The notes beneath the pieces are model-generated. The model made no database searches, had not been told where the DNA came from, and worked only from the letters and a program-made list of their open reading frames with translations. A stretch of DNA of 64,000 bases from Aquatica leii (taxonomy: Eukaryota; Arthropoda; Insecta; Coleoptera; Lampyridae). Each line of letters opens with the position of its first letter. The first letter of the stretch is position 1. The translations under genes and the position numbers were made by a program. Shown in pieces: positions 1-53,700 of this stretch. The DNA lies in assembly GCA_035610365.1 (NCBI GenBank), contig CM069432.1, positions 169,382,035-169,446,034 of the forward strand, written 5' to 3'.

Positions 1-525
1 TCACCATAATTGCTTGGTGGAATGCCCTCCAACTACTGTGAAAGGTGATTAAAGTAATCAGTAACCGTTTCTTTGGTTACACCAGCCCTAGCTCTTTTTA
101 TATTTTGACAGAAACGTTTAGATAACATATTTTTATGACGCTGTAGAAAATAACCGTATGCAAAATCGCTGCCTGGGTAGTTGTTTTCAAATTTTGGAAC
201 AACTCTGCCCGTTCTGTTTAGATATTGTTTAACAATAATTCGTAAATCTGTGGTATCAAGAGGATGTCCCCACTCACTGCAAATAAATAAATTATTTGCT
301 ATATGTTTTTCTTCTTTACAACTTAATACAGTTTGTCCTCTTTCAGTTTTAATATCTGTATTTTTCACATGTCTGTACAAAACAGTATATGCTATATCAT
401 ACTTTCTAGAAGTTTTTCATATACTGTGACCTTACTTTAACTGATTTTTAGCTTGCTGCAGTTTTAAAGGATAGTTTTTTTTAATATTGTTTCCCACCTA
501 CTTTTGGTGTGTATTTCCTTGGCAT
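1..525 (-). pseudogene. pogo/DDE-1-type transposase, N-terminal part, cut by window edge
   Basis: Decayed 5' end of a DNA-transposon transposase of the kind with an N-terminal psq/CENP-B-like helix-turn-helix followed by a DDE_1 catalytic domain. The start is the ATG at 525-523, which opens a typical MPRKYTPKVGGK N-terminus. It is soon broken by a stop and frame changes (about 420-490). From about 415 to 35 one frame is open and holds the DNA-binding region, including YRHVKN, GHPLDTTDL, PGSDFAYGYFLQRHK and NIKRARAGVTKETV. A TAG then interrupts the frame before LEGIPPSNYG, which normally leads into the catalytic domain. That domain lies to the left of the window. Family assignment is by recalled similarity. 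The copy is clearly inactive. Confidence 0.7.
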
Positions 526-3500
526 GTTGATCCTTTTCGCCCCACTATAATGTTAAAAAACATAGAAGCAATTTATTTATTTTGTTATTTTACCTACATT
601 TGAAACAATTTGTTTCGGTAATATTAATGGCAACACTATAGAGATAAGGTACACAAATTGTTATGGCAACATTTAAGAAATTCTTTAACCTATTCACTCC
701 GAGGATTCTATTCACCCCGTTTTACGGTACCTAAATACCATATACACGTTTTACGAACAATGTTTTTCCTTAATACTGTTATATGTAAATGCTGCTATTG
801 CATTTTTGCAAGAAAATTTGCAAATATTCTTATTTACACGTTATATACAATTCTACCATAAGAAAGCACAGTTCAGTTCATCAAAATGTGTTTTAATAAA
901 CATAGACTTCTCAAAAAAGACATTTCAGCAGTTGATGTAAATAAAATTGTTTCATTATTACCGGAACTTAAATAGTATTGCATATATTTGCCTCCACCGA
1001 AAAAAAGGTTATGCGGAATTGATATGTATAATGCAAAAGGCTGTTGGTTTTGAGTCAAGCCGATGTACGCTTGAATTAAACTTTTATTTTATTAGATTGT
1101 AGCTGTAATTGCATTGCAATAAGAGATTTAGTTTAAGTTTTAGTACATTTACGTTGAATGTTATTTGAACGTGGATCAATTTTAGAAAAAAAGCAAATGC
1201 TTTAAATATCAAATCGTAATGATTAAATTCAGTATAATATTTCTCTCCGTGTTGTTTCAAAAATTTGAATAACAATCAGAATCCAAAAAACCCATGTAAA
1301 TTATAAAATATTATGTTAATATTAAATATTACTCCTTTAGTTATAATTATTAATAAACCTCTTTATGTTTATTCGTTTTGACAAAGATGTATGTTTCCTG
1401 TAAAAACATATAACCCGGCCATTCGACAAACAGAACCTATATTTCACCTATTTCTTACACACAAAAACGTTGAAACTATTAATAATTTGTATTTTTATGT
1501 TTTAGAAATTGCGTATTTTTTTATGAATGATTAAAAATGCTGACAATTAATGTTTTTTCCAAACCTATTATTTTTTATGTTGTATGTACGAGTCATATTT
1601 GGTTGATTAATACTTTCTCAACCTCTCACACGGAAAATTTTCCCATATACAATCAAATAAATTATTATTATCCTTTCGTTAAAATAACAACAAAAAACAT
1701 CAAAGTATGTTATGTAACGTCTACAAAAAATAAACCGATATATAGTAATCTCAAAAGTAGATGAATGCCACGTGACTTCAAATTTATGACGTCAGAATAA
1801 GTAATGTTGCCAGTTCTTGTGTTGACATTTTATTGAGGTTAATTTAAAATTGGTTATGTTTTACATTCTTTTAAATAATTTTATAAGCGGTTTCTTCTAT
1901 TAAAAATCTCTAGTTATACACAAATTTATATTTGTAAGATTGGCAGAATTAATATTTCAATCACCCGATTTGATACTTGATTTGTTTAATTAACTGAGTG
2001 GCTTTCGACTTTGCATTAAAAGTGAAATTGTTTTTACTTTTGATTAAATCAATATCAAATTGGTTGATATTACAATTATTCGACTTGATTGTAGAATGTT
2101 TTTTATCTGAATTATCCCGACAGTAGTTATTTCATCGTAAAATAATATTTATCATGGAACAACCAACAAAAGCAGAAGCTACATATATTTTGTGAATAAT
2201 ATGAACAATCAGTTCTAACTACTAGCTATTTTGGAACACGAATTCAATAAATTGTTCGAATGAACAAGTCGTTATGTATATGTATAACAATTCTATGGTC
2301 CATTCAAATATGTTTTACTGGCAAATATAACGTATTTTAATGCTTAATTTTGTATCTACATTTGGTTATACATGTTCACCTTAAAATACTTTAAAATTTA
2401 AAACAATTTTTTAAAGAATTAAAGAAACTTATTTATGTGAATGTTATCGATTAAGATACTCTATAATTAAATGTTAAACAAATTATGGCAAAATATCACT
2501 AATAGCATCAAGAGATAGAATTCAAAGTTATTCAAAGAAAAATGACATTTGTAAATAAAAATGTTTTAAAAGAGTGCTACAATGCGATACTATTTATTAC
2601 ACACACTACACATGTATTTTTTCGTAATTATATTATAAAGCAGATATGCTACAAAATATAAATACCGTTTTCGTTCTATTAGAAAACTTAACCAAGTAAT
2701 GGTTGATTTTAACATTTAATACTGTTAGTTATTGCGGACTTCCCGTTGCAATTTTTTTTTAATAAACAATATTATCGCATAAACATCGTATTGTTGAGAA
2801 AAGATTCATTAAAATGCTTAATACGCAACGCCGTATAAATCGCATAGAAACTTGCTGCTTATCAAGGATAACACCGCATTGTTATAAAATATTATGTTTT
2901 AAAATTGTTTTGGAAACCACAATTTGGGGCTATCATAAATTTTTTGATAATAAAAGCAACGACAAATGCAAACATTTTAATTAAATTAATAATTGCTGAT
3001 ATGAAATTGTTTTCATAATAAAAATTTGAAAAACTACTCACCATAGTTAATTTAATCCAATTAAAAAAAACACTGATTAATAATAAACTCGAAAACTATT
3101 GTTTTTTCCGTGAATAAATCAACAAATACTCAACCGAGCACAACAAAATTAACAATATTTTCTGGGAAGTCTTCCATTTACAGGTAACACAAGTTGTAGT
3201 CAGGTGAACGTAGTTCTCCCACTATTTCCTGAATTAACCTGGCGGTACCTTTAATAGTTATGTGTATTATTTGCCTGAATAGGAGAGAAAAAGATGCAAA
3301 AATTTGTACATCAGCATTCTTTCATATTTGTAAATAGTAGATTAATAGATTTTTATGTAAATATAGTCTGCGTAGAAAGTTACATTACATGTTCGATAAA
3401 CTTTATCGGACGATTAACAATTTTTTAAAAGTAGTTTGAATTTGAATTTAACAAACATCGCTTATTTTCCATTCGAAAAAATTTTACTACCGTCTTAAAT

Positions 3501-5552
3501 TTAAATTTATGTAATTAGGATATATTTACTTTTATTTTTCAATTCGTACTTTTTTTTTTGTTTAGGCAACTAATAATACTTCTGCGCAATTAGAAATATT
3601 TTTGCAGTAGTTAAAGTTAATTGTTTGAATAATTTTTAAATGTGACAATTATTAGTTATCAACAGTAACAATTACACATGATTGCAATGATTTGTAATTA
3701 ATATACACCAACACTCAATGCTACATATGACCAAGAGCATATAATTATGCTTTCTGATGAGTTATAAACTTATAACCTGTGCTATAACATAGTGAAATAA
3801 CAAACTCTGTCTACGCAACATAATTAATAAGAGATCTAGGTTAGATTTACCATTTGCGACCAGTTTAAGAGAGAATTTGATTTGTATAAAAACTCAAAAC
3901 CATACTTTTTTTGAGAGTGAACAATTATATTATATGTTAGTCTGTGAGAAATTGATTTATATTTATATTTTCTGATGGTTTTTTAAGTTACAACCTCTGA
4001 AAGATATCATTCAATTTATATTAACATGTTTCTGTTTCATTCGTTTTGAATATGTTATTCTATGACACTATACTGATGCTAGTTTTGGAGTGCTGCCAAA
4101 AAGACTTCATACCTTGGAGTATTATCTCTGTTTACGACCAAAAACTGTTACTTGTTTTTGTATGTAATGGCATTAGACTGATATAATGTGCAGTTACTAA
4201 TGTTTAACGGAGCTCGCAAACTCAATTGCATAATTCGGAATGCTACCGAATAAAAGACTTGGAGTTTCTCTTAATCTGCGATGACATCTCTCCAAACATC
4301 GTACAACACGTCCGCTGTTGTTTCTCTCTCATAGCGTTGACTCATCAACGCTCATAGTCAGTGCTTTTGGCATGCGCTTCACAAAAAAATTAACTCACGT
4401 CACTTTATCTTATATTCAGTCATCATTTTATGTTATCGTAATATTTATTATGTTTTGTCTATATTAACAGAAATATAATGTATTCCACGTTTCTATTCAG
4501 TAATAGTTTGGTAATAGTCAATCGTATTCGTTGTAGTAATGAAAAATAATTAAAAGTAGGTACTTTTTTGTTATTTCTTTTCAAGTGTGCAGGTGATTCA
4601 GATAAATAATCAGAAATAAAGAACGTAAGAGACAATGAGTTTATTACGAGTGTGCACTGCATTCTAGCGATTTGCGATTACTCTGTTATATAACGTGTAA
4701 AAAATGTGATAAACGCAAATCAGTCAGAGTAAACAAATTCTAATCTGACCTATCTGAAAAAATCTGAATTTGTTCTTACTGTTATTCTCAAATTTGTTAA
4801 ATTATTCACTATTTATATGTTATATATTTATTGGTCTTCTAGAATGTTTGCGTGTTAGTGTTATGTTTACCAGTTTGAAAAGATAATTGAAAAATAAATA
4901 ACGTTCGGTTAAATAAATCTAATTTCGATTAATTTTGGTTCCGGTTTGGATTCAATTAAAATTAACTGTTTCTGTCCAGTTTTCGGTTTTATTTCGGTCC
5001 GGTCTAGGTCCTCTACCTCTATCGTATTTGAATCTATTTCGAAAACGAGGTCGCAAAATTAAAAACCGAAAAATTATTTCATAATAAAAGATATTATTTA
5101 TTCTCTGATGCCAATATAGATGGATTACATTGAGCCTTCTCTGGTAATACCTTCAACTATAATTTAATGTAAAATAGCTTGGCGTTTTAACATATAAAAT
5201 ATACTGATTTCTATAAATATTTCAGATGGTTTATTTACAAGTTTGAGTCCAACTCGAAAGTATCGCAATTAATTGGGGATATTAATATACAGATTATAAA
5301 ATGTACGTTCATACAGGATTTGCCTCAAAATTCCACAATAATTTGTAATATTTATAAGATACCCAAATTTTGTGGGATTTTACTATAATTGGACACGCTG
5401 GTATTTCACATCATACATTTAAAACGACTTGTACTCAAAACAGGCAAAACTATCTTAATAGACGCCATCTGTTTCAAAACGTCCGAACTTAAGAAAATCT
5501 CGCGTTTTCTTTTTAATACATATTGTTAAAAGAAAACATTTGCTGTTATTTC
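526..5552. other. AT-rich intergenic DNA, nothing recognised
   Basis: No open frame here looks like a known protein, and I see no RNA gene. There are only short chance frames, poly-A/T runs and local palindromes (for example around 2020-2090). A slightly GC-richer patch at 3180-3300 and another at 4260-4400, which contains a short hairpin near 4335-4356, could not be assigned. Confidence 0.5.
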
Positions 5553-8500
5553 TTAATAGTAACTTTTGTGCTGCCAACATCACAAACGTCAATATTCGTT
5601 CGTTAGTGTAGTTACGTAATGAACGAAAAAAGCTCCAGGGTGGCAAAATGAAAATAGGAATCCACATAAAAGTGTTCAAAGTCAATTAATATATTAGAAC
5701 GAGTATGCGACAAGTGGAAAAATCATTTTAAAAATCTTGAAATTCAGTTAAAATTTAAGAAAAACGATGTTAAAGTTAATGTCAAATTTGAGAGATTTAG
5801 TAATAAATGTTGTACCAACATTATATTTCTGTTTTTTTATATTTTTTCAAAAAAGAATGTAATTTTATAAAAGGCAACACAAAAAACAATGTACATTACT
5901 CTCGTCCTTGTTTATATACATTATAGTTAGACAATGACTGCGCTAAAATTGGAAACATTAATTTGGATGCAAAAGGAGTAGTTTTGGATGCAAACACAAA
6001 ATTGACATATTTAGCGCTGCTTTTGTTAATATTACAGATTTCTAAGTTACAGATCAGTATATTCTCTTACAGTGATCTATAAAGATACAGTTTTATAGAT
6101 TTGGAAAAGACATACGTTCATTTTTTATTACACGTAAAATAACCTTGAAAGAAAATTATATCTATGCGCGATAACATTGATGTTATGAAATTCGGTCTAC
6201 GTAAACAACTGGTATTCTGAGAAACATAATTATTTCCCTAATTGAAGATGATTTTATAATTGAATGTACAGTTTCTAATTTGTATATATTTGTTTATAGT
6301 ATTCGAGCGATCAAAACAATAAAATAAACTACCAAATTTACAAAATTTCTCAAATTTGATATAAATCAGGTTAAAATTAACTAGTTAATGAATACACATG
6401 CTGATAAAAAATGATAAAAGATAATTTGGGTGGGCAGGACAGTTTAGCTAAGCGGATGGTCCTTTGTAGAATATTTCTGTTTATTGACATAATAAAAACA
6501 CATCTGGGATCTGGTATATTGTAGGTAATGCAGGTATTATTTCTGGCCGAATGCGTGCGTTTTTAACTATGCAGTGCACGCTGCTTAATAGAATCACGGT
6601 GGGACTTGAGGTTTTTGATAACAATAACCGAATGATAATGCTTATTTGTTAGAAAGCAGTAAATATATACAGCGTGTATGTGATTAACAAGTTGTTAATT
6701 TAGAAGGTGAAATCAGATTGTATATACAAGCAAAAAAATTTTTATAAAACGTCTAAAAAAGCTGACACCATTAATAAAACGAAATCAAAAACAACAACGT
6801 TATGATGCTTCATTCACTGTTCTAAGAACTACACAATTCTTCTCAGAAATTTGCTGACACTAAAAATAAATACAAAACAACGTTATCACATAAGACGTTG
6901 TTAATTTAATTTGTTATTCTAAGAAGGCACGTGCTTTCCAAGTTAATTCACAAAGATAACGTATTTACAGATGTTAAAATAATGTACAGTTTCGTAAATT
7001 AGTCAAATTATTTTAATAAATAAATAACACTGCAAAAGTAAGATAAATATGCAAAACAACTATTTTTAGAGTACAACGATAAAATTTTTCACTCTAAACA
7101 ACCGTATTGTGAAATTCAGCTCAAAAATGCATACAAAATAAGTTATTGATCATATATAGAAACAAACCTGAGAATAAATTGATAACAAACCTAAATTATG
7201 ATTACTATAAGCGGCATTTTTTCTATGTAGTAGCATGCGTCCGGATGGTTACTTTAGTAAAGTGATATTACCCGATTAAAAACATTATCCGTGATTCCGA
7301 TAAGCGGCGAGCGCTGAATTTATTGCTAAAGATACATCTAAAGTGCTAATAAGCTTGTATATTTATATTTTATGTGCCCTTTGAGTAGTATAAGAATTAA
7401 AAAAAAATTAAATTAGCACATCTTCGTTGGCTTCCGGCTTGAAAAGAAAATTAAACAAAGTAAATGAAACAAACCACTCAACCGATTATAATTTTATCGA
7501 AACGTTTGCAGGATTTTATTCATTCTATATTTTGTTTATAAACAGAAATTCAAGTGTACGAATTATTTTTGCAAACTCAGAGTTTTAATAATCAAAGCAA
7601 GTTAACTGGTAAAACATTGCTTTGCACGTATGTCGAAACTAATAGCGTGTGTAAGTAGCTTACTTGTGCCGCCATCGTTTGCAATCTTTTAATAACAAAA
7701 AACGGTTTGAGGCTTTGCATTTAATTATTACTTTGTTTTCACTATCGCCATCTAACATGACTAAAAAATCTGTTTCCATATAAAGCTATCTCATTGTCTA
7801 ACTATAATGTATATAAACAAGGCAGAAACAAACAAAACCGATTCCATTAATTATAAAAATTAAATTTATAAACGTTTAATGATCAGCACTAGAACAAACA
7901 ATCCGACACCCGCTCTTTTATCTTATCAAGTTGTCACCACCAAATATCATTTCAATCTGCCCTCTTACAAGTTACATTTTCTAGCTGGTGTCGTTCCTTT
8001 CGCATGAAAAATTGTAATTTCACACGCGTTCCTTGCCCATATAAGGCAATATTACAAAATATCCAACCCTTATTGGTTGATTCTAAGTTATTAAGTTACA
8101 AATACTAAACATTTTAAACATAATTTATGGGAACACAAACAATAGTGCACATGTATACATTCCATAGCCGTAGGCAGGCTTATATTCGGTGCCTCCGACA
8201 AATACATTGCGAAAGTATACAGATTACACATACAGAGAAAAAGCATAGTTTTACGAGGTTTAAATTCAATCTGTTTTAAAATCCAAGAATAAAACGCCAA
8301 ATTGTTACTAAACCTGTCAAATTTGACATTAACTTTAACATTCAATGCTTTAACCATTCTTTAACAGTTTTTTTTTCAATTTTAACTGAATTTTAAAATT
8401 TTTTAAACGACTTTTCCACCTATCGCATACTCGTTCTAATATATTAATTGAATTTGAACAATTATTATGTGAATTTCTAGTTTTCATTTTGCCACACTAT

Positions 8501-8580
8501 AGCTTTTTTCGACCATTACGTAACTACAGTAATGAACGAATATTGACGTTTGCGATGTTGGCAGCACAAAAAATCTATTA
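5553..8580. repeat. Long inverted repeat pair (probable decayed TIR element)
   Basis: The block 5553-5805 reappears in reverse complement at about 8290-8580. Both start with GTGCTGCCAACATC and share AACGTCAATATTCGTTC, ATATTAGAACGAGTATGCGA and AAAGTTAATGTCAAATTTGA. A second inner pair, 5903-5936 and 7791-7822, keeps the same mirror arrangement. The arms are diverged by substitutions and by an insertion or deletion of several hundred bases. No transposase frame is recognisable in the 1.85-kb centre, and no clean target duplication is evident. A decayed non-autonomous DNA transposon is the simplest reading. Confidence 0.55.
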
Positions 8581-10394
8581 ATATCAGTTACTATTTGATA
8601 TAATTACAAACAAATGTAGTCTAATCAAACTAAGTAATCATAACATCATTTAGTAAGACTATTTTAAATTTATCTTATTTGTGCGCGAAATGTAGTTTTG
8701 CAGAAAGGACTAAAAAATTTTAATATTAATGTCTAATCACTTGTTATGTTAGTTTTCTTTAGTTTAAAAAAAACTCCATTTAAATTATATTAGATTGAGA
8801 AACTCAAATTAATCTAACCTCACTTTTACACCTACCAACTCACCCTTAATGGAACTTACCATAGCAAAGGGTAAAAACACTGTACCTCCCATAAGTCTTT
8901 CTCCGTATTAGAAAAAATAATGTTTCGCAAACAACTTGTGAATTCAACTTTCTGTAGTCAATTAACAAATGTAGTTCTGTTATTTTTTTTTATTTAGCCA
9001 ATAAAACATCTCAACTCACCATTTTATTCAACGCTTTGGAATTATATAGCTAGAACGTTTACTCACTTTTTAATATACTTTTTTTTCCATAAAAGATTGC
9101 TTATCCTAATTTTAAACATGCATTAAAAGAACTCTTATTATCAAAAGCATTAAAACAAAAGTTAAAATAATCTAACTTTAATTATCCAGTATACATTTAC
9201 ATTAACAAATAATACACTGAATAAATACACCTAAAATCAGTCTATCAATTATTAAGGCATCTGCGTTAACAGTTCACATATTGTAATAAGCATTAATAAG
9301 TATTTACATTATATTCCTCTACATTTATCATTTAAATCTTTGGACGTAAAAATACACTAAAAACAAGTGCTTTAAATATCATAGATTACATTACTTTATG
9401 TCAAAAACATACTCAAAATCGCACAGTAAAATATATCATTCAATGTTAATATGTACTGTTGGTGCTTTCTATACATAATTAAAATCCTAAATGAAGCATT
9501 TAATCGTACTAAAACTTTTGATAAGACTGTTTTGTACATCACATGAGCACCAGGTAATGGTTACATTTTTGTGTAATAAAAAGTAATTACAAATACATAA
9601 AAATAAAACATCCATTATTGAATAAAACACTTTTTAAAATTTAAAAAAAAATCAAAATGTTAACATCCAGTACCATCAAAACTTACAAAATTATTAAAAA
9701 TTTAAACTATTACAAAACGGTATATTTTCGTAGTTACGCAAACTTATGTGACACATTAAAACAAGTTCTTAATAATATAGTCATAAGCAAATATATGCAT
9801 ATTTTTCTTAGATTGTTTAAATGATTAGAATGTATTTAGGAACAAAAACGGTTACAATTTAATTCATTTCGCATATAAATCTTTACGCAATAAAATTAGA
9901 ACATACTTATGGATTGATTACGTATACTGAAAAATATTTGTCTGTAAAATATAAATGTTTCGTTTAAATTTACAAAAATAGAGTAGAATAAAATAAAAAA
10001 AATATAAACATACCATTAAATATTTTAATTAGTTGAATATCTTGTTAATAAATTAATTTTTACGATGGCCCAATTTTATAATAAACAACGAACGTTATGT
10101 AATTAAACACATCTGTAAATATGTAATGATGGTTGATGAATATTTTCAAACAATATTATGGATAATTTTAATAACGTAGAAACCATTCCCTACCAATATT
10201 AAACTTAAAAAAGTAAATTAAAATCAAGTATCACGTTTTTATTGAAGTATCTTTTAACTTTGATAGAAAATTTGTTGATTCAAGAGTACCCTTATCCTCT
10301 ACAACGTTTTATAAAAGTATAGTAAATTCCTTACCAACATACTTACTAACATATTATTATCTTAGTTATTGGCAGCATTGTATGCAAGTAGTTA
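8581..10394. other. pcx downstream and 3' UTR region, AT-rich
   Basis: No coding region recognised. The pcx stop codon is at 10395, so the upper end must hold its 3' UTR. Minus-strand AATAAA signals occur (for example 10243-10238), but in sequence this AT-rich they carry little weight. Confidence 0.4.
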
Positions 10395-50695
<40,301 letters not shown>

Positions 50696-50759
50696 ATGGA
50701 CGACGTAAAGAAATTATTAAAAGAAGCTGCAATTCAAATTGGATCTGGAGGATCGGCTG
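50696..50759 (+). CDS. SLC25A21: SLC25A21 exon 1
   Basis: ATG at 50696, encoding MDDVKKLLKEAAIQIGSGGS and the Ala before the split Gly codon. GGSAG is the conserved start of the first transmembrane helix. Donor GCTG|GTAAAA. Confidence 0.88.
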
Positions 50760-53700
50760 GTAAAATCATAAAATTGGTAAATGAAACGCTCTATACTTAA
50801 ACAACCACTTTTTACAGGATTTGTGGAAGTCTGCATAATGCACCCGCTAGATTTAATCAAAACAAGACTTCAAATTCAAAGTGGGAAAGTCATAGGTAAA
50901 ACCTCTGACCCTCATCTTTATTCAGGCATCGTTGACTGCATGAAAAAAATGTATCGGCATGAAGGTCTTACTTCCTTTTGGAAAGGCATTATACCACCCA
51001 TTTTAGCCGAAACTCCTAAAAGAGCTGTTAAAGTATAAAATGGTAAGCTATGTTTACAGTGAAAATTGATGATTGTGTGTTTTAGTTTTTTACGTTTGAG
51101 CAGTATAAACGATTCTTTTTATTTGGTTCACCTACACCTACACCTTTGGTAAGAATTTATCAATCGATATATTAAATACATTTCTAATCTAGTATACCTA
51201 CATAGATAATTTTAACTTTCATAAAACAAATACCTTTGGAAACACTCCAAATTTTATCCAAAAATAAATAGAATAAATGAAAAAAAATCTATAAATACTT
51301 TAATTCTCACTGAGAACATTGTGAGAATCAGACTTTGAATTAATATTTAAATAATTTAATTCTATCTCGTGCTATTAAATTTACATATACATATTTTATT
51401 TTTGAATTACATTTACTAATTTTCAAGGTTGTATGGTGATTAAGGGCACAATTTCTATACCCAATTAAAATATGGGATACTTTTAATTAGGTAAAGCATA
51501 GGTGTAATGTAATTGATAAAATGATTTTGCCCTAAACTATGGTTTGGGTAATTTTATTTTCAGCTTTACTACTTATTATTTTCGACAATTAACTATTTTT
51601 GATAGTTGTGTTTTTTTAAATTATGAAACTATAAAGGTTAATCTGGAAAAGTTACTGTGAATTAAAATTATTTTATTTATTAAGTAAACTGCTTATTTTT
51701 ACAAAAACAACGGTTTTATCTAAAAAGATAAACTTTAACACAGTTGTTAACTTTAAAATCTTTACTATAAATATAATTGATCAAAAGGCATTTATTCTTT
51801 ATTTTACATTTTAAAAAACGCACTTTTAAATGTGAATACAAAATATGATCTTATTTCATATTAGCATATTAGGCACGCAAAAGTACTATCAAAAATAATG
51901 TTAATATAGTCCTCGCAATTTTACTTTCGATGCACGTCATTAACGTCAGTGACGTAGTTATTCAACCATGTTGTCGGTATTATCATGTAAACTTACTCTT
52001 TTCGTACATTCTTAATATTACATTGCGAATTAAGTTTTCATTAAATGTTTCTACATTCGTAACAGGTGTACTACGCTTACGTTTTGAGGAGATCTAAGAA
52101 CCTCGTTGTTAGCAACCGCTGTACATACAGAAATAACTGTAGAATATATGTATGTATTACCACAATTTAAATATTATGCAAAAGGGTACCTCTCGCACAG
52201 CATTTACTGATATCAATGGACCACCATTATCTCGTTCAAGCTCAAAATAGTACAGTTTTGTATCAAAAATAATTATAAAAAACAGCACTTTGACATATTT
52301 ACTTTGACGTAAAAAACACAAATTAAATTTGACAGATGCCAACAACGCTGCAACTTTAGTAAGCACACCAACAATGCGACAAAAAAAAATTCCATAAGAC
52401 AATTCGGTATTTATTTATTTTTTGCTATAAATAGGGTGGTATGAATTTTACGTCATTAATGACGTGCATCGAAAGTTAAATTGCGAGAACTATAGTCTCT
52501 AATACCGCCGGTATTCTAGTGTGCTAAAAATACTTATTAAACAAGTTTATAATCAGATTCGGTTTATAACTAAGACATTAACAAAATGAATGGTATAAAA
52601 AACATATAAACTTTTCAATTTTTAACTTTCATAAATAAGTAGTTCTACTCAGTCAGAATCATCGCTCAAGTAATATTTAATTTTTTGATAATTGTGCATC
52701 AGTTTTAAAAAAATTGCAAAACGCAGTACTAGGACCAAGAGATTGAAGTTAATGCTTTGAAAACTTTAAGTCAGTTATTTTTAAAATGTAAGTTATTTGA
52801 AGTTCGCGCCTAACTAAACTTGAAACTTACGTTATTTATTTTGGTATTCTAAAACACAAATACGCCAATTAAAACTAAACTGTTACAACCGCAACAGAAA
52901 GACAATTAACAGTGTTAAAATTAAGAAGTGTTAATAGTTCTAGTAGTGAAAAACATTGTATGTAAACCATAGTTGATACTATATTATAACTTATGACCCT
53001 TGAAACAAATATTTTGTAACGAAATAAGTTTTCTCTCATACATAAAGTTGGTTCCAAAGTTTAATAACCTCATTTATTATTATATTTGCACAAAAATATT
53101 AGACAAGATACATCCTGAAATAAAAATTCCCGGGAAAGGTCAGGGAATAAAAAATAGTCAGGGAAATCATGCAAAAGTCAAGGAAAACATGCAATTCTTT
53201 CACGAAGTCAGGGAAATTTTTCAATCTTGCGTATTTTACGTGACTCCATCCAATCATTCCATCGCATCATCCATTCTCAGTTGCACGACGATTTTTGGTT
53301 TGTGCGCAAGGACCATTTAATAATAAAAGTACTCTAATACGATTAGAGTAGAAACTTTTTTGTTATAGTTATTTTTAACCACTTTAATAGTTCATTGTCG
53401 AAAAATAAAAAGTTTCTAAATGCTTTTTTTTTCTCTTTGGCAGTTTTGCATCTAATTTAACTTATTGTTTATTATTGTTTTGTACGTTCATTTAATAAAG
53501 TTAATAATAAAAAGTTTCCAATTAATTTTGAAACTACCATATTACATAGCTACGATATTGGTAAAACACCTGGAAAAATAAAAGATTTAGTCAGGGAAAA
53601 CCGGGAAAAGTCAGGGATTTTGATTTTATTAACTTGCTGGGAATCCTGTTATATGTAAATTTTTGTTTTTTCAAAACTATTTAAATTTCAAAAAGAAACA

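Noticed and set aside
8091..8357. 88-codon minus-strand open frame
   Set aside because: It overlaps the right arm of the inverted repeat; the left arm does not keep the frame, so selection for coding is unlikely.
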